Assembly: GCA_900199595.1 (NCBI GenBank)
Contig: FZRB01000012.1
Span: forward strand, 62,001-126,000
Reading direction: 5' to 3'
Length of the DNA: 64,000 nucleotides
Source: Lachnospiraceae bacterium
Lineage (GTDB): Bacteria > Bacillota > Clostridia > Lachnospirales > Lachnospiraceae
Each line of letters begins with the position of its first letter. Position 1 is the first letter of the stretch. Under the pieces are notes generated by a model that was given only the letters and a program-made list of their open reading frames with translations, was not told the DNA's origin and made no database searches. Positions 34,794 through 45,969 of this stretch are shown here, piece after piece. Position numbers and translations under genes: made by a program.

Positions 34794-36989
34794 CTACTCC
34801 TCCGCATGATATGTTCCCGGTTCGGTCACTCTGTCATAGATATAATAATTCTTCGGAGCAATGTCTGTGTTGGCATCAAGATTCATACTCATAGCCTCGT
34901 CCATGGTGATCGTGCAGGCATCTATGAAATCCTGATCATCTACGGCCTTGTAGCCTGTGCTGTCTTTATACTTTATGCTGCTCAGGATGCCAGCCTTCCA
35001 TGTTTTTGTATCCGCATCATACCTGAAGGTCGTAAAGCCTTTCCATACTCCTGTATCTTTATTATACTCTTCTACTTTATCTAAACTCTTGTAATTATAG
35101 TAATAAGCCTTATCATCCTCCGGAAGCTTAATAGTCACATCCTTCTGAATTATCGATGGAGACTCTGTTTCTACTGTTTCCTCAAACTTAGCTCCGGGAT
35201 AATAATACTCCCACTTGTTATAATATCTTCCCTCGAACCATGCGTTGTAGAAGTGTCCTACAGAACCCCAGCCCTGAGAGCCTTCAGACGTACTGCCATT
35301 ATCGTACATGTATGTATATCCGATAGTCTGTCCGCCAAAGATAGATGTCAAAAGCACTAATCTTACATAAGCGCCGTCCTTGCCCACTGTCTTACGGACA
35401 GACGCCCAGGTAAGCTTAGGAAGGTCCGTCGGTTCCTCGGGAACAGTCAGCTTGCCATAGTCTCTGTTCATCTGAGCCACATCAGCCAGGTTGCACTTCG
35501 TATATGCATCTGTTTTTTTACCATCAAATGTATACCAGTATTTTATCTGATCAGGATTTATTCCCTGACCACCACCATTCCCCTGACCGCCGTAAGACTT
35601 TGTCTCACCGTTCAGAGTGACATTTACCAGATAATGCGCAGATGACGACCATTCTACTGTTGCAGAGCTGTTCAGCTTCTTTGCAATCGAACTCATGACA
35701 GAAGGGAATCCTACAGAATCATATCGTAGCGGATATATAACCGAAACCAACATGGACTTGCTATTACTTCTGTAATATGGACTCTGAATATAGAATGTCT
35801 GATCCACATGAGGAGATGTTGAAAGTCCATAATAAGGAGTTGTTGTACTCTTCTTCTGCTCACCCAGAACATAGGTTCCGCTGTACAGACATATGCTGCT
35901 GAAGCCCTTCTGTATACCTGTAAGATTATCAAAGTAAGATTTTTTACTATCGCCATAGGTGGAGATAAGATAATCAATCACGTTCATAACCTTATCGATA
36001 TTTACAGTGATTTCTGTATCCTGGAATTCATATTTCTTCTTAACAGTAGTTTCTCCGGTTGTAATATTGTAAGAGTTGTAGGTTCCCGTAACTTTCCCGG
36101 ACTGAAGCTTCAGCTCTCCACCATCTGTATTGGAACCCTTTGCTATATAACCGCCTTTTACTCTGGCCGTAGCTTTTTTCTCGTACTTAACATCCTCATA
36201 GATAACATCTGTAGGCTGTATGCTTCCCACACTTCCCATTCCTGCATAAACACTTGATTCATCCACGAATCTGAAGGAGTCAGGATCAGGATTCTCCGTC
36301 TTGATATAGAAATACTCATTAAATGGAGCCATAAGGGGAATAATCTCATAGGTATACCCGTTCTCATCCTCCATCTTGAAATGCTTTGCATTCTTCAGAT
36401 TAAGCTTTTTAAGCTTTTTACATTCTTTAAATGAATTCTTAGCTATGGTTTCCAGCTCAGAGTTAACAGGAATGACGACATTTTTAAGCTTAGTGCAGTA
36501 CGCAAATGCGTTCTTGCCGATAGTTTTTACATACTTTCCCAGCTTAACATCAGTAATCTTTTTATTTGACTTAAACGCATTATCAGCTATTGCCGTCACT
36601 TTATAAGTATAGGTTCCTTTATTCTTACCCTTCTTTGATTTAATCTTAATGCTGTTCGGAATTTCTATCTTCTTCACTTTTTTCTGCTTCTTCGGATTAA
36701 GTCCGACAACAGATACTGTGCTTTTCTTCTTTGAAAGCCTGGTTATCTTATATACATAATTTCCCGCAGTAACTTTCATGCCTTTTTTTGCCTTGGTTAC
36801 CTTGACGGTTTTTACCTTTGATGCTGCACTCACTCCTTTTCTATCAGCAGAACCTGAAGAATTAAAATGCGCAGGAACGATCAATGCAAGCAATAAAGCA
36901 CAGGTCAGAACTGAAGAGATAAATCTTTTAACATGCGTTTTTTTGTTTATGGTTCTTTTTATTGTTATTTTTTTATAATTATATCCCAT
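34794..36989 (-). CDS. Secreted leucine-rich-repeat (BspA-like) protein
   Basis: About 731 residues. The frame runs further upstream, but the ATG at 36989, with GAGGGG nine bases ahead, is the likely start. N-terminal signal peptide (RFISSVLTCALLLALIVPAHF, A-x-A near GSA). A Lys-rich region with beta repeats (VKTVKVTKAKKGMKV) precedes three LRR_5 repeats (AIADNAFKSNKKITDVKLGKYVKTIGKNAF, LETIAKNSFKECKKLKKLNL) at about residues 125-225. A large C-terminal part of about 500 residues is not recognised: it has a Tyr/Gly-rich domain and no LPXTG or membrane segment. It is likely an adhesin or a carbohydrate-binding surface protein held by charge. It uses its own promoter (37087-37115) and shares its leader with the gene at 54286. 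Confidence 0.78.
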   Translation of the reverse strand: MGYNYKKITIKRTINKKTHVKRFISSVLTCALLLALIVPAHFNSSGSADRKGVSAASKVKTVKVTKAKKGMKVTAGNYVYKITRLSKKKSTVSVVGLNPKKQKKVKKIEIPNSIKIKSKKGKNKGTYTYKVTAIADNAFKSNKKITDVKLGKYVKTIGKNAFAYCTKLKNVVIPVNSELETIAKNSFKECKKLKKLNLKNAKHFKMEDENGYTYEIIPLMAPFNEYFYIKTENPDPDSFRFVDESSVYAGMGSVGSIQPTDVIYEDVKYEKKATARVKGGYIAKGSNTDGGELKLQSGKVTGTYNSYNITTGETTVKKKYEFQDTEITVNIDKVMNVIDYLISTYGDSKKSYFDNLTGIQKGFSSICLYSGTYVLGEQKKSTTTPYYGLSTSPHVDQTFYIQSPYYRSNSKSMLVSVIYPLRYDSVGFPSVMSSIAKKLNSSATVEWSSSAHYLVNVTLNGETKSYGGQGNGGGQGINPDQIKYWYTFDGKKTDAYTKCNLADVAQMNRDYGKLTVPEEPTDLPKLTWASVRKTVGKDGAYVRLVLLTSIFGGQTIGYTYMYDNGSTSEGSQGWGSVGHFYNAWFEGRYYNKWEYYYPGAKFEETVETESPSIIQKDVTIKLPEDDKAYYYNYKSLDKVEEYNKDTGVWKGFTTFRYDADTKTWKAGILSSIKYKDSTGYKAVDDQDFIDACTITMDEAMSMNLDANTDIAPKNYYIYDRVTEPGTYHAEE

Positions 36990-37014
36990 ATTATTTAACC
37001 CCTCATCAGTCAGC
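36987..37014 (-). promoter_or_regulatory. Leader and ribosome binding site shared with the 54286 gene
   Basis: Starting from GCTGACTGATGAGG, 22 of the 25 bases preceding the ATG equal those before the AlgX-like gene (54284-54311) at the same distance from the start codon. It includes the ribosome binding site. Confidence 0.55.
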
Positions 37015-37086
37015 CCCACCAGGAGCATGCATAGTGATAAAAAGTTCCTCTCATCCTTTTTACCACCTTCCATCCTTCCATGTCTA

Positions 37087-37115
37087 ATTATATAAGCTTT
37101 TATGAATAACCTCAA
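37087..37115 (-). promoter_or_regulatory. Sigma-A promoter for the LRR protein gene
   Basis: TTGAGG, 17 bp, perfect TATAAT on the minus strand, giving a leader of about 90 nt. Confidence 0.6.
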
Positions 37116-37146
37116 CAAGAAAGAACTACATAAGGTAAAAAAGACA

Positions 37147-37175
37147 AAAAAACCCCGGAGCATTTCTGCTCCGGG
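37147..37175 (-). terminator. Terminator of tuf
   Basis: CCCGGAGC AGAAAT GCTCCGGG followed by seven Ts on the minus strand, 35 bp after the tuf stop. Confidence 0.93.
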
Positions 37176-37210
37176 AATGATCAATATCATATTTAATTAA
37201 TCATATATGA

Positions 37211-38395
37211 TTACTCGATGATTGATACAACAGAACCTGAACCAACTGTTCTACCACCCTCACGGATAGCGAATCTAAGTCCCTGCTCCATAGCTACTGG
37301 ATGGATGAGCTCGATTGTCATCTCTACGTTATCTCCAGGCATGCACATCTCTGTACCTGCAGGAAGATTGCAGACACCAGTAACGTCTGTTGTTCTGAAA
37401 TAGAACTGTGGACGATAGTTGTTGAAGAAAGGTGTATGACGTCCACCCTCGTCCTTTGTAAGAACGTAAACCTGAGCTGTAAACTTCTTATGGCATGTTA
37501 CAGTACCTGGCTTAGCAAGAACCTGTCCCTTTTCAACCTGGTCTCTGTTGATACCACGAAGAAGAGCTCCGATGTTATCACCAGCCTGAGCCTCATCAAG
37601 AAGCTTACGGAACATCTCAATACCTGTAACAACAGTATTAAGTTTCTCTTCCTTGATACCAAGGATCTCAAGTGGATCATTAAGGTGAAGTGTTCCTCTT
37701 TCTACTCTACCTGTAGCAACTGTACCACGACCTGTGATTGTGAATACGTCCTCAACTGGCATAAGGAATGGCTTATCTGTATCACGCTCTGGAGTAGGAA
37801 TGTACTCATCAACTGTCTTCATGAGTTCCATGATCTTATCTCCCCAAGCTGGATCACCTTCAAGAGCCTTAAGAGCAGAACCCTTGATGATTGGGCATCC
37901 CTCGAAACCATACTCTTCAAGAGCTTCTGTAACTTCCATCTCAACAAGCTCGATAAGCTCATCATCATCAACCATATCACACTTGTTAAGGAATACGATG
38001 ATGTAAGGAACGTTAACCTGACGAGCAAGAAGGATATGCTCTCTTGTCTGAGCCATAACACCGTCTGTAGCAGCAACAACGAGGATAGCACCATCCATCT
38101 GAGCTGCACCAGTGATCATGTTCTTAACGTAGTCAGCATGTCCTGGACAGTCAACGTGTGCATAGTGTCTGTTCTCTGTCTCATACTCAACGTGTGCTGT
38201 TGAAATTGTGATACCACGCTCTCTCTCTTCTGGAGCTTTATCGATGTTATCGAATGCAACAGCTGCGTTACCAGCTACTCTCTCAGAAAGTACCTTTGTG
38301 ATAGCAGCTGTAAGTGTTGTCTTACCGTGATCAACGTGACCGATTGTACCAATGTTAACATGTGGTTTGTTTCTTTCAAACTTAGCCTTTGCCAT
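37211..38395 (-). CDS. tuf: Elongation factor Tu
   Basis: 394 residues, standard length. GTPase that brings aminoacyl-tRNA to the ribosome. G1 [10 protein letters not shown] (residues 18-27), switch [18 protein letters not shown], a beta-barrel domain II with [13 protein letters not shown] and domain III with the PGDNVEM region are intact. AGGAGG precedes the ATG. It is last in the str operon but also has its own promoter (38485-38513) and 5' stem-loop within the 135 bp after fusA. Only one tuf copy is in the window. Confidence 0.98.
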   Translation of the reverse strand: MAKAKFERNKPHVNIGTIGHVDHGKTTLTAAITKVLSERVAGNAAVAFDNIDKAPEERERGITISTAHVEYETENRHYAHVDCPGHADYVKNMITGAAQMDGAILVVAATDGVMAQTREHILLARQVNVPYIIVFLNKCDMVDDDELIELVEMEVTEALEEYGFEGCPIIKGSALKALEGDPAWGDKIMELMKTVDEYIPTPERDTDKPFLMPVEDVFTITGRGTVATGRVERGTLHLNDPLEILGIKEEKLNTVVTGIEMFRKLLDEAQAGDNIGALLRGINRDQVEKGQVLAKPGTVTCHKKFTAQVYVLTKDEGGRHTPFFNNYRPQFYFRTTDVTGVCNLPAGTEMCMPGDNVEMTIELIHPVAMEQGLRFAIREGGRTVGSGSVVSIIE

Positions 38396-38442
38396 TTTAA
38401 AAATCCTCCTAAATTTTTAACCTTTTCGGTTTTTCTATCTTT

Positions 38443-38471
38443 GTGACCGGGACCGGATAACTCCCGACCAC
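38443..38471 (-). promoter_or_regulatory. 5' stem-loop of the tuf transcript
   Basis: GTGGTCGGGA and TCCCGGTCAC form a 10-bp stem (two G-U pairs) starting about 7 nt from the predicted transcript start. It probably stabilises the mRNA. Confidence 0.55.
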
Positions 38472-38484
38472 AGCACTAGAGTCA

Positions 38485-38513
38485 ATTTTACTAAATTATT
38501 AACTATTTTTCAA
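38485..38513 (-). promoter_or_regulatory. Internal sigma-A promoter for tuf
   Basis: TTGAAA, 17 bp, TAAAAT on the minus strand in the fusA-tuf spacer, allowing tuf to be made in excess of fusA. Confidence 0.7.
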
Positions 38514-38530
38514 GTATATTTATAGTTTAA

Positions 38531-40672
38531 TTATTCTTTGTGACTGAGAACCTTCTCCTGAACATTCTTTGGACACTGCTCATACTTCTCGAAGAACATT
38601 GAGTAGTTACCACGTCCCTGAGTTCTTGAACGAAGGTCTGTAGAATAACCAAACATTTCAGCAAGTGGAACATAAGCTGTTACCTTCTTACCATTACCAA
38701 CATCCTCCATGCTCTCGATACGACCACGGCGGCTGTTAAGGTCTCCGATAACATCACCCATGTACTGCTCAGGCATAACTACTTCAACCTTCATGATAGG
38801 CTCAAGAAGTACAGGATTACCCTTCTTCATAGCATCCTTGAATGCCATAGATCCGGCAATATGGAATGCCATTTCAGATGAATCGACTTCATGGTATGAA
38901 CCATCATAAACTTCTGCAGATATACCAAGTACCTGGAATCCACCAAGAATACCGGCCTGTGCAGCTTCTTCGATACCTTCACCTACAGCAGGGATATATT
39001 CCTTAGGAATGTTACCACCAACTACAGTTGACTCGAACTTGAACTGCTCTTCACCGTTAGGATCCATAGGTGTGAAACGAACCTTACAATGTCCGTACTG
39101 TCCACGACCACCTGACTGCTTAGCATACTTGGAATCTACATCTACAGGTGTTGTAAATGTTTCCTTGTAAGCAACCTGAGGTGCACCTACATTTGCCTCT
39201 ACCTTAAACTCACGAAGAAGTCTGTCTACGATGATTTCAAGGTGAAGCTCACCCATTCCGGCGATGATTGTCTGACCTGTTTCGTTATCTGTATGAGTTC
39301 TGAATGTAGGATCTTCTTCAGCAAGCTTAGCAAGTGCAGTAGCAAGCTTATCCTGACCATCCTTTGTCTTAGGCTCGATAGCGAGCTCGATAACCGGCTC
39401 AGGGAACTCCATAGACTCAAGGATAACAGGATGCTGATCATCACAGATAGTATCACCTGTTGTAGTATTTTTAAGACCTACTACTGCAGCGATATCTCCT
39501 GAATAAACCTTATCAATATCTGTTCTGTCGTTAGCATGCATCTGAACGATACGTCCTACACGCTCCTTATGATTCTTTGTAGCATTAAGTACATATGAAC
39601 CCTTATTAAGTGTTCCTGAATATACTCTGATGAAAGCAAGCTTACCAACAAATGGGTCAGCTACAATCTTGAATGCAAGTGCTGAGAAAGGTTCCTCATC
39701 TGAGGACTTCTTTGTGATCTCATTTCCATCCATATCTGTACCCTTGATATCAGGGATATCTGTAGGTGCAGGCATGAACTCGATAACTGCATCAATAAGC
39801 TTCTGGATACCCTTGTTCTGGTGTGCTGAACCGCAAAGTACAGGTACAACTCTTTCCTTCTCTCCTTCTGGAGTATCGATAGCTGCACAAGTACCTGCAC
39901 GAAGAGCTGCCTTAAGCTGCTCAACTGTAGGCTCCTCACCCTCGAGATATGCCATCATAAGATCATCATCGATCTCGCAGCAGTTCTCTACGAGCTTTTC
40001 ATGCCATTCCTGTGCCTGTTCTTTATATTCATCACGAATATCAACGATGGAGATATCCTTACCCTCATGATCGTTATAAAGGTATTCCTTCATCTCGAAG
40101 AGGTCAATGATTCCCTCGAAAAAGTCTTCCTTACCAATAGGAATGTTAACAACAATCGGCTTCTTACCGAGACGTGTCTTTATCTCTTCTACAGTGTTGT
40201 AGAAGTTAGCACCAAGTATGTCCATCTTATTAACGAATGCCATACGAGGTACATGGTATGTATCAGCCTGACGCCATACGTTCTCTGACTGTGGTTCAAC
40301 ACCACCCTTAGCATCGAATACACCTACAGCTCCGTCAAGTACACGGAGTGAACGCTCAACCTCAACAGTGAAGTCAACGTGTCCAGGAGTATCAATGATA
40401 TTTATACGATGTTCAAGAGCACCTGGCTTTGGCTTGCAATTTTCCTGTAATGTCCAGTGACATGTTGTAGCAGCGGATGTGATAGTGATACCACGCTCCT
40501 GCTCCTGCTCCATCCAGTCCATGGTTGCTGTACCTTCGTAAGTCTCACCAATCTTGTGATTAACTCCGGTATAGTACAGGATTCTTTCTGTAAGAGTAGT
40601 CTTACCGGCATCGATATGAGCCATGATACCGATATTTCTTGTTCTCTCTAATGGATATTCTCTTCCAGCCAA
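38531..40672 (-). CDS. fusA: Elongation factor G
   Basis: 713 residues, full length, starting with an unusual TTG (AGGAGGG seven bases before it; no in-frame ATG nearby). Cytoplasmic GTPase that drives translocation. Motifs: [15 protein letters not shown] switch [14 protein letters not shown], then domains II-V to the C-terminus ([16 protein letters not shown]). It lies 16 bp after rpsG and 135 bp before tuf, the normal str-operon arrangement. A TTG start for such an abundant protein lowers initiation relative to ATG and may help set the ratio to EF-Tu. Confidence 0.97.
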   Translation of the reverse strand: MAGREYPLERTRNIGIMAHIDAGKTTLTERILYYTGVNHKIGETYEGTATMDWMEQEQERGITITSAATTCHWTLQENCKPKPGALEHRINIIDTPGHVDFTVEVERSLRVLDGAVGVFDAKGGVEPQSENVWRQADTYHVPRMAFVNKMDILGANFYNTVEEIKTRLGKKPIVVNIPIGKEDFFEGIIDLFEMKEYLYNDHEGKDISIVDIRDEYKEQAQEWHEKLVENCCEIDDDLMMAYLEGEEPTVEQLKAALRAGTCAAIDTPEGEKERVVPVLCGSAHQNKGIQKLIDAVIEFMPAPTDIPDIKGTDMDGNEITKKSSDEEPFSALAFKIVADPFVGKLAFIRVYSGTLNKGSYVLNATKNHKERVGRIVQMHANDRTDIDKVYSGDIAAVVGLKNTTTGDTICDDQHPVILESMEFPEPVIELAIEPKTKDGQDKLATALAKLAEEDPTFRTHTDNETGQTIIAGMGELHLEIIVDRLLREFKVEANVGAPQVAYKETFTTPVDVDSKYAKQSGGRGQYGHCKVRFTPMDPNGEEQFKFESTVVGGNIPKEYIPAVGEGIEEAAQAGILGGFQVLGISAEVYDGSYHEVDSSEMAFHIAGSMAFKDAMKKGNPVLLEPIMKVEVVMPEQYMGDVIGDLNSRRGRIESMEDVGNGKKVTAYVPLAEMFGYSTDLRSRTQGRGNYSMFFEKYEQCPKNVQEKVLSHKE

Positions 40673-40688
40673 GACTGTTCCCTCCTAA

Positions 40689-41159
40689 TTAAAATCTGTA
40701 ATGAGCAAATGCCTTATTAGCCTCTGCCATTCTGTGCATTTCTTCTTTACGCTTTACAGATGCGCCTGTGTTGTTTGCAGCATCCATAAGCTCAGCAGCA
40801 AGTCTTTCCTTCATTGTCTTCTCTGTTCTCTGACGTGAGAAATTAGTAAGCCAACGAAGTCCGAGAGCCTGTCTTCTGTCAGGTCTAACTTCAATAGGCA
40901 CCTGATATGTAGCACCACCGATACGTCTTGCTTTAACCTCGAGCTGAGGCATAACATTGTTCATAGCAGCCTCAAATACTTCAACAGGATCCTTACCTGT
41001 CTGCTCTTTGATCTGGTCGAAAGCGCCATATACGATCTTCTCAGCAACACCCTTCTTACCATCAAGCATTATGTTGTTGATGAGACGGGTAACTATCTTA
41101 TTGCCGTAAATAGGATCGGCAAGCACATCTCTTTTTGCTATATGTCCTTTACGTGGCAC
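40689..41159 (-). CDS. rpsG: 30S ribosomal protein S7
   Basis: 156 residues, complete ([19 protein letters not shown] to FAHYRF). It starts with GTG after AAGGAGGG. It is the primary binder of the 16S rRNA 3' domain and, in E. coli, the autogenous repressor of the str operon, acting in the rpsL-rpsG spacer. Here the spacer is long (236 bp) and folded, see 41225-41336. It is followed by fusA at 16 bp. Confidence 0.97.
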   Translation of the reverse strand: MPRKGHIAKRDVLADPIYGNKIVTRLINNIMLDGKKGVAEKIVYGAFDQIKEQTGKDPVEVFEAAMNNVMPQLEVKARRIGGATYQVPIEVRPDRRQALGLRWLTNFSRQRTEKTMKERLAAELMDAANNTGASVKRKEEMHRMAEANKAFAHYRF

Positions 41160-41224
41160 GGTTCTTCCCTCCTTAATAATAATTAATTCTTAGGTACTCA
41201 CGATATTACTGATAATCCGATCTT

Positions 41225-41336
41225 CTGGTTTATCACTTTACGTGTTTTCGCGCTGTGTTATCTTTTGAAAAGGACACACTGTTCTATCTTTCAATATATA
41301 TCTCAGTGTGAAAACTAATGCCTTTTCGTAAACCAG
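41225..41336 (-). promoter_or_regulatory. Folded rpsL-rpsG spacer, candidate S7 control element
   Basis: In the mRNA sense, CTGGTTTA (41329-41336) pairs with TAAACCAG (41225-41232), and inside it CACACTG pairs with CAGTGTG (41304-41310 with 41275-41281). The spacer is 236 bp; such spacers are shorter in most genomes. E. coli S7 binds the corresponding spacer. The rest of the spacer shows no gene. Confidence 0.45.
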
Positions 41337-41395
41337 CACAATTGATTCAATCTGTTAACGATGCAATAAATGTAATAACCTAATCTCTACACTTA

Positions 41396-41815
41396 TTATT
41401 TAGCATCCTTAGGACGCTTAGCACCGTACTTTGAACGTGCCTGACGTCTCTTAGCAACTCCTGCTGTATCAAGAGTACCACGGATAATATGGTATCTTGT
41501 ACCAGGAAGGTCCTTTACTCTTCCTCCACGGATAAGAACAACGCTGTGCTCCTGAAGGTTGTGACCTTCACCCGGAATATAGCTTGTTACTTCCATTCCA
41601 TTAGAGAGACGAACTCTGGCGATCTTACGCAGAGCTGAGTTAGGCTTCTTAGGAGTAGCTGTCTTAACAGCAGTACATACTCCTCTCTTCTGCGGTGAAG
41701 AAGTATTAGTTGGCTTCTTTCTAAGAGAGTTGTAGCTTCTCTGAAGTGCAGGTGCTGTAGACTTCTTAACAGCGTCCTGTCTTCCCTTTCTAACTAACTG
41801 GTTAAATGTTGGCAT
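41396..41815 (-). CDS. rpsL: 30S ribosomal protein S12
   Basis: 139 residues, complete: [12 protein letters not shown] through [17 protein letters not shown] and [17 protein letters not shown], with a Lys-rich C-terminus. It sits at the decoding centre. The classical streptomycin-resistance positions (Lys in [11 protein letters not shown], Lys in RVKDLPG) are the sensitive type. An AAGGAGGTG ribosome binding site is present. First gene of the str unit, behind promoter 41870-41898. Confidence 0.98.
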   Translation of the reverse strand: MPTFNQLVRKGRQDAVKKSTAPALQRSYNSLRKKPTNTSSPQKRGVCTAVKTATPKKPNSALRKIARVRLSNGMEVTSYIPGEGHNLQEHSVVLIRGGRVKDLPGTRYHIIRGTLDTAGVAKRRQARSKYGAKRPKDAK

Positions 41816-41841
41816 GTTTTCACCTCCTTCTTTTTAAAATA

Positions 41842-41864
41842 GGCGTGCCCTTTTCAGGCACGCC
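41842..41864 (-). promoter_or_regulatory. Hairpin at the 5' end of the rpsL transcript
   Basis: GGCGTGCC and GGCACGCC form an 8-bp GC-rich stem with a 7-base loop. It begins about where the promoter would start transcription, followed by TATTTT. It may stabilise the mRNA and also trim read-through from rpoC. Confidence 0.55.
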
Positions 41865-41869
41865 CAATT

Positions 41870-41898
41870 ATTATACTTATATTAAACTTCCTTGTCAA
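41870..41898 (-). promoter_or_regulatory. Consensus sigma-A promoter of the str operon
   Basis: TTGACA, 17 bp, TATAAT, a perfect consensus on the minus strand, about 55 bp before rpsL. Confidence 0.85.
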
Positions 41899-41908
41899 CA
41901 ACTAATTT

Positions 41909-41979
41909 GACTAACTTTCTTCAGTCTTTAACTAAGCCGATCATCTTTCTTCGGTCTGATCTGATTAGTTTTCTTCAGT
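41909..41979 (-). repeat. Three degenerate copies of the rpoC 3' end
   Basis: Three 17-base copies of the rpoC C-terminal coding end (ACTGAAGAAAACTAATC) occur at 41963-41979, 41939-41955 and 41909-41925, with changes, 24 and 30 bp apart. Each contains a stop codon. Confidence 0.55.
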
Positions 41980-44900
41980 TTCGTCTGTATCATCGATTAC
42001 TTCATCATCAAAAGTCTCTTCTGAAGCAAGTTCCTCTGATTCATAGTCTTCTGATTCGAAGTCTTCCGACTTAAACTCTTCTGAAGCATCTTCTAAATCA
42101 AGTTCTTCATCATAGTCTTCATACTCATATTCGTCTGAGCTGATCTCTCTTACATAATCAGAATCAAGTCTTACTGAACGGTATCTCTTCATACCTGTAC
42201 CTGCAGGTATAAGCTTACCGATAAGTACGTTCTCCTTAAGTCCGATCAGCGGATCGATCTTACCCTTGATAGCTGCATCTGTCAGGACTCTTGTTGTCTC
42301 CTGGAAGGATGCTGCTGAAAGGAATGAGTTGGTAGCAAGTGATGCCTTTGTGATACCGAGAAGTATACGATTTGCAACTACAGGACGAAGTCCTTCAGCT
42401 TCATTTATCTCATTTACTTCTTCTATATCAAGCACGTCTACAAGTGTTCCAGGAAGATATTCTGAATCTCCGGCATCCTCGATACGTGTCTTCTTAAGCA
42501 TTTGACGAACTATGATCTCAATATGCTTATCGTTGATCTCAACACCCTGTGAGCGGTAAACCTTCTGAACCTCACGAAGCATATAGTTCTGAACTGCCGA
42601 TACACCCTTGATCTTAAGGATATCATGAGGATTTACTGAACCTTCAGTAAGCTCATCACCGGCTGCTATTTCCTCGCCGTCCTGAACCTTGATACGTGAT
42701 CCGTAAGGAATAAGGTATGCCTTGGTCTCACCTGTCTCAGCGTTTGATACAACAACCTCACGCTTTTTCTTTGTGTCTCTTATCTCTACCTTACCGGCAA
42801 AGTCTGATATAATAGCAAGTCCCTTTGGCTTACGTGCTTCGAAGATTTCCTCTACTCTAGGAAGACCCTGTGTAATATCACCACCGGCAACACCACCTGA
42901 GTGGAAGGTTCTCATAGTAAGCTGTGTACCAGGCTCACCGATTGACTGAGCTGCTATGATACCAACTGCCTCACCAACCTGTACAGGCTGACCTGTTGCA
43001 AGGTTTGAACCGTAACACTTAGCACAAATACCTAGATGACATTTACATGTAAGGATTGATCTTATCTTAAGCTTAGCATCACGTCTTACAATTCCGGTTT
43101 CCGGATCAGTAAACGGACGTCCATCTTCCTTACCGTCTACACCATTCTGAACACCGTACTTGATTATTCTCTCGGCTCTTGCAGGAGTTATCATGTGATT
43201 AATCTTAACGATCATATCACCATTAGCATCGAAGATACTCTCTGCTGCATATCTGCCGGTAATTCTTTCCTGGAAGCTTTCTGTAAGCTCATCACCTTCC
43301 ATAAATGCCTTAACATAGATACCAGGCTTCTCATCAACCTTCTCTATAGAGCAGTCAGTCTCTCTGATAATAAGATCCTGAGATACATCTACAAGACGTC
43401 TTGTAAGGTATCCTGAGTCGGCTGTACGAAGAGCCGTATCTGAAAGTCCCTTACGAGCACCGTGTGCAGACATGAAATACTCCAGTACGTCAAGACCTTC
43501 ACGGAAGTTTGACTTGATAGGAAGCTCGATAGTATTACCTGTTGTATCAGCCATAAGTCCACGCATACCTGCCAGCTGTTTGATCTGCTGATCAGAACCA
43601 CGGGCTCCTGAGTCGGCCATCATGTAGATGTTGTTATACTTATCAAGTCCGTCCAGAAGTGCCTTTGTAAGGCTCTTATCTGCAAGCTCCCACTGTTTAA
43701 TAACTGTTCTCTTACGTTCTTCCTCTGTAAGGAATCCCATATCATAGAAATGATTTATCTCATCAACCTTTGTCTGTGCATTATTCAGAAGTTCCTTCTT
43801 ATCACCAGGCACTGTCATGTCGGCGATAGAAACTGAAATACCACTAAGAGTTGAATATTTATATCCAAGAGCCTTTATATCATCAAGAACTTCAGCTGTC
43901 TTGGTAGCTCCGTGAATATTTATACATTTGTTAAGAATCTTCTTAAGATCACCCTTCTTAACCAGTTTGTTAATTTCAGGCTCTAATACCTTGTCCGGAT
44001 CAGATCTGTCAACAAAACCAAGATCCTGAGGAATCATCTCATTGAAGATAAGCTTACCAAGAGTTGTTCCGATAAATCCGGTAACCTCCTTACCATCTGC
44101 AAGCTTAGCTGTTCTCTTAACATATATCTTCTGCTGAAGAGTTATCTCTTTGTTTTCAAATGCGAGCAGCGCACGATTTATATCAAGGAACTTACGTCCG
44201 AGAATATCTTCCGGAGTTGAAACGATCTGCTTAAAGAAAGTTACGTCTCCACTCTTGGACTGCTTCTTGATTACTGTAAGCCTTACCTTGTCAAATGCGT
44301 CGATCTCGCCGCTTTCAGCGTCCTTTTTAATAGCCTCAAGGTTTGCTGCCTCATTCTCATCAAGGTATTCCTTCTTTATTTCATCCTCTGTATACGGAAC
44401 TTCCTTGAACTTATCCATAGTCAGATAATAGATACCAAGTACCATATCCTGTGAAGGAACTGAAACAACTCCACCGTCTGAAGGCTTTAAGAGGTTGTTA
44501 GGTGAAAGCAGAAGGAAACGACACTCTGCCTGAGCCTCAACTGAAAGTGGAAGGTGAACTGCCATCTGGTCTCCATCGAAGTCGGCGTTGAATGCCATAC
44601 ATACAAGTGGATGAAGCTTGATAGCCTTACCCTCTACAAGGATAGGCTCAAATGCCTGAATACCAAGTCTGTGAAGTGTCGGAGCACGGTTAAGCATAAC
44701 CGGATGCTCTCTGATAACATCCTCGAGGATGTCCCATACACCTGTTTCAAGTCTTTCAACCTTTTTCTTAGCTGCCTTGATATTGTCAGCCTTTCCTCTG
44801 GATACAAGTTCTTTCATAACGAAAGGCTTGAACAGCTCGATAGCCATTTCCTTTGGAAGACCACACTGATATATCTTAAGTTCAGGTCCAACGACGATAA

Positions 44901-45951
44901 CTGAACGTCCTGAGTAGTCAACACGCTTACCAAGAAGGTTCTGACGGAATCTACCCTGCTTACCCTTAAGCATCTCAGAAAGAGACTTAAGTGCTCTGGA
45001 ACCAGGACCTGTTACTGCACGTCCATGACGACCGTTATCAATAAGTGAATCTACAGCTTCCTGAAGCATTCTTTTCTCGTTTCTTACGATAATGTCAGGA
45101 GCTGATATCTCAAGAAGTCTCTTGAGACGGTTATTTCTGTTTATTATTCTTCTATAAAGATCATTTAGGTCTGATGTAGCAAATCTGCCACCATCCAGCT
45201 GAACCATAGGTCTCAGATCTGGTGGAATAACAGGAATTACATCCAGTACCATCCACTCAGGCTTATTACCTGAATTTCTGAATGCTTCTACAACATCCAG
45301 CTTCTTAATGATCTTAGTCTTTTTCTGTCCTGTAGCTGTTTCAAGCTCTTCACGAAGACTTGCAGCTTCTGCTTCAAGATCAACCTTCTTAAGAAGCTCC
45401 TTAACAGCCTCTGCGCCCATACCTACAGTGAATTCTTCACCATATTCGCTGAGCTTTGCTCTGTATTCCTGTTCGGAAAGAATATCCTTCTCATGAAGAT
45501 CAGTACTTCCCGGATCTGTAACTATGTATGCTGAGAAATAAAGTACTCTCTCAAGTTCACGAGGTGAAAGATCAAGCAGCAGTCCCATACGGCTTGGGAT
45601 TCCCTTGAAATACCAGATATGTGATACCGGACATCCAAGCTCGATATGACCCATTCTTTCACGTCTTACGCTTGATTTCGTTACTTCAACGCCACATCTG
45701 TCGCAAACTATACCCTTGAAACGTATCTTCTTATACTTTCCGCAGTGACATTCCCAGTCCTTTGTAGGTCCGAATATCTTCTCGCAGAAGAGACCGTCTC
45801 TTTCAGGTTTCCATGTTCTATAATTAATGGTCTCAGGCTTTGTAACTTCACCAAATGACCATTTTCTTATCTTCTCAGGTGATGCAAGGCCAATCTTGAT
45901 AGCGTCAAAGTATATAGGCTGTTCCTGCTCTGTATCTGTGTTAATTGCCAT
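41965..45951 (-). CDS. rpoC: RNA polymerase subunit beta'
   Basis: 1,328 residues. The zinc-binding N-terminus [20 protein letters not shown], the catalytic [12 protein letters not shown] (three Asp binding Mg2+), the bridge and trigger helices ([27 protein letters not shown]) and the second zinc site ([13 protein letters not shown]) are complete. An acidic tail of ~60 residues ([31 protein letters not shown]) follows the last conserved motif, longer than in many Firmicutes. AAGGAG precedes the ATG; rpoB ends 18 bp upstream. Confidence 0.98.
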   Translation of the reverse strand: MAINTDTEQEQPIYFDAIKIGLASPEKIRKWSFGEVTKPETINYRTWKPERDGLFCEKIFGPTKDWECHCGKYKKIRFKGIVCDRCGVEVTKSSVRRERMGHIELGCPVSHIWYFKGIPSRMGLLLDLSPRELERVLYFSAYIVTDPGSTDLHEKDILSEQEYRAKLSEYGEEFTVGMGAEAVKELLKKVDLEAEAASLREELETATGQKKTKIIKKLDVVEAFRNSGNKPEWMVLDVIPVIPPDLRPMVQLDGGRFATSDLNDLYRRIINRNNRLKRLLEISAPDIIVRNEKRMLQEAVDSLIDNGRHGRAVTGPGSRALKSLSEMLKGKQGRFRQNLLGKRVDYSGRSVIVVGPELKIYQCGLPKEMAIELFKPFVMKELVSRGKADNIKAAKKKVERLETGVWDILEDVIREHPVMLNRAPTLHRLGIQAFEPILVEGKAIKLHPLVCMAFNADFDGDQMAVHLPLSVEAQAECRFLLLSPNNLLKPSDGGVVSVPSQDMVLGIYYLTMDKFKEVPYTEDEIKKEYLDENEAANLEAIKKDAESGEIDAFDKVRLTVIKKQSKSGDVTFFKQIVSTPEDILGRKFLDINRALLAFENKEITLQQKIYVKRTAKLADGKEVTGFIGTTLGKLIFNEMIPQDLGFVDRSDPDKVLEPEINKLVKKGDLKKILNKCINIHGATKTAEVLDDIKALGYKYSTLSGISVSIADMTVPGDKKELLNNAQTKVDEINHFYDMGFLTEEERKRTVIKQWELADKSLTKALLDGLDKYNNIYMMADSGARGSDQQIKQLAGMRGLMADTTGNTIELPIKSNFREGLDVLEYFMSAHGARKGLSDTALRTADSGYLTRRLVDVSQDLIIRETDCSIEKVDEKPGIYVKAFMEGDELTESFQERITGRYAAESIFDANGDMIVKINHMITPARAERIIKYGVQNGVDGKEDGRPFTDPETGIVRRDAKLKIRSILTCKCHLGICAKCYGSNLATGQPVQVGEAVGIIAAQSIGEPGTQLTMRTFHSGGVAGGDITQGLPRVEEIFEARKPKGLAIISDFAGKVEIRDTKKKREVVVSNAETGETKAYLIPYGSRIKVQDGEEIAAGDELTEGSVNPHDILKIKGVSAVQNYMLREVQKVYRSQGVEINDKHIEIIVRQMLKKTRIEDAGDSEYLPGTLVDVLDIEEVNEINEAEGLRPVVANRILLGITKASLATNSFLSAASFQETTRVLTDAAIKGKIDPLIGLKENVLIGKLIPAGTGMKRYRSVRLDSDYVREISSDEYEYEDYDEELDLEDASEEFKSEDFESEDYESEELASEETFDDEVIDDTDETEEN

Positions 45952-45969
45952 CTGTATTAATCTCCTTCC

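Noticed and set aside
36987-37014. CTGATGA, the core of hammerhead ribozymes, in the shared leader
   Set aside because: The second core (GAAA with its flanking stems) and the cleavage site are missing at both copies.
37301-38203. Long open frames opposite tuf, rpoB, fusA and the giant prepilin
   Set aside because: They are antisense to highly conserved genes, have no ribosome binding sites and encode low-complexity or Cys-rich strings typical of shadow frames.
26767-38463. CCGGATAACTCC shared by the giant prepilin leader and the tuf leader
   Set aside because: A 12-base match is expected by chance many times in 64 kb, and contexts differ.
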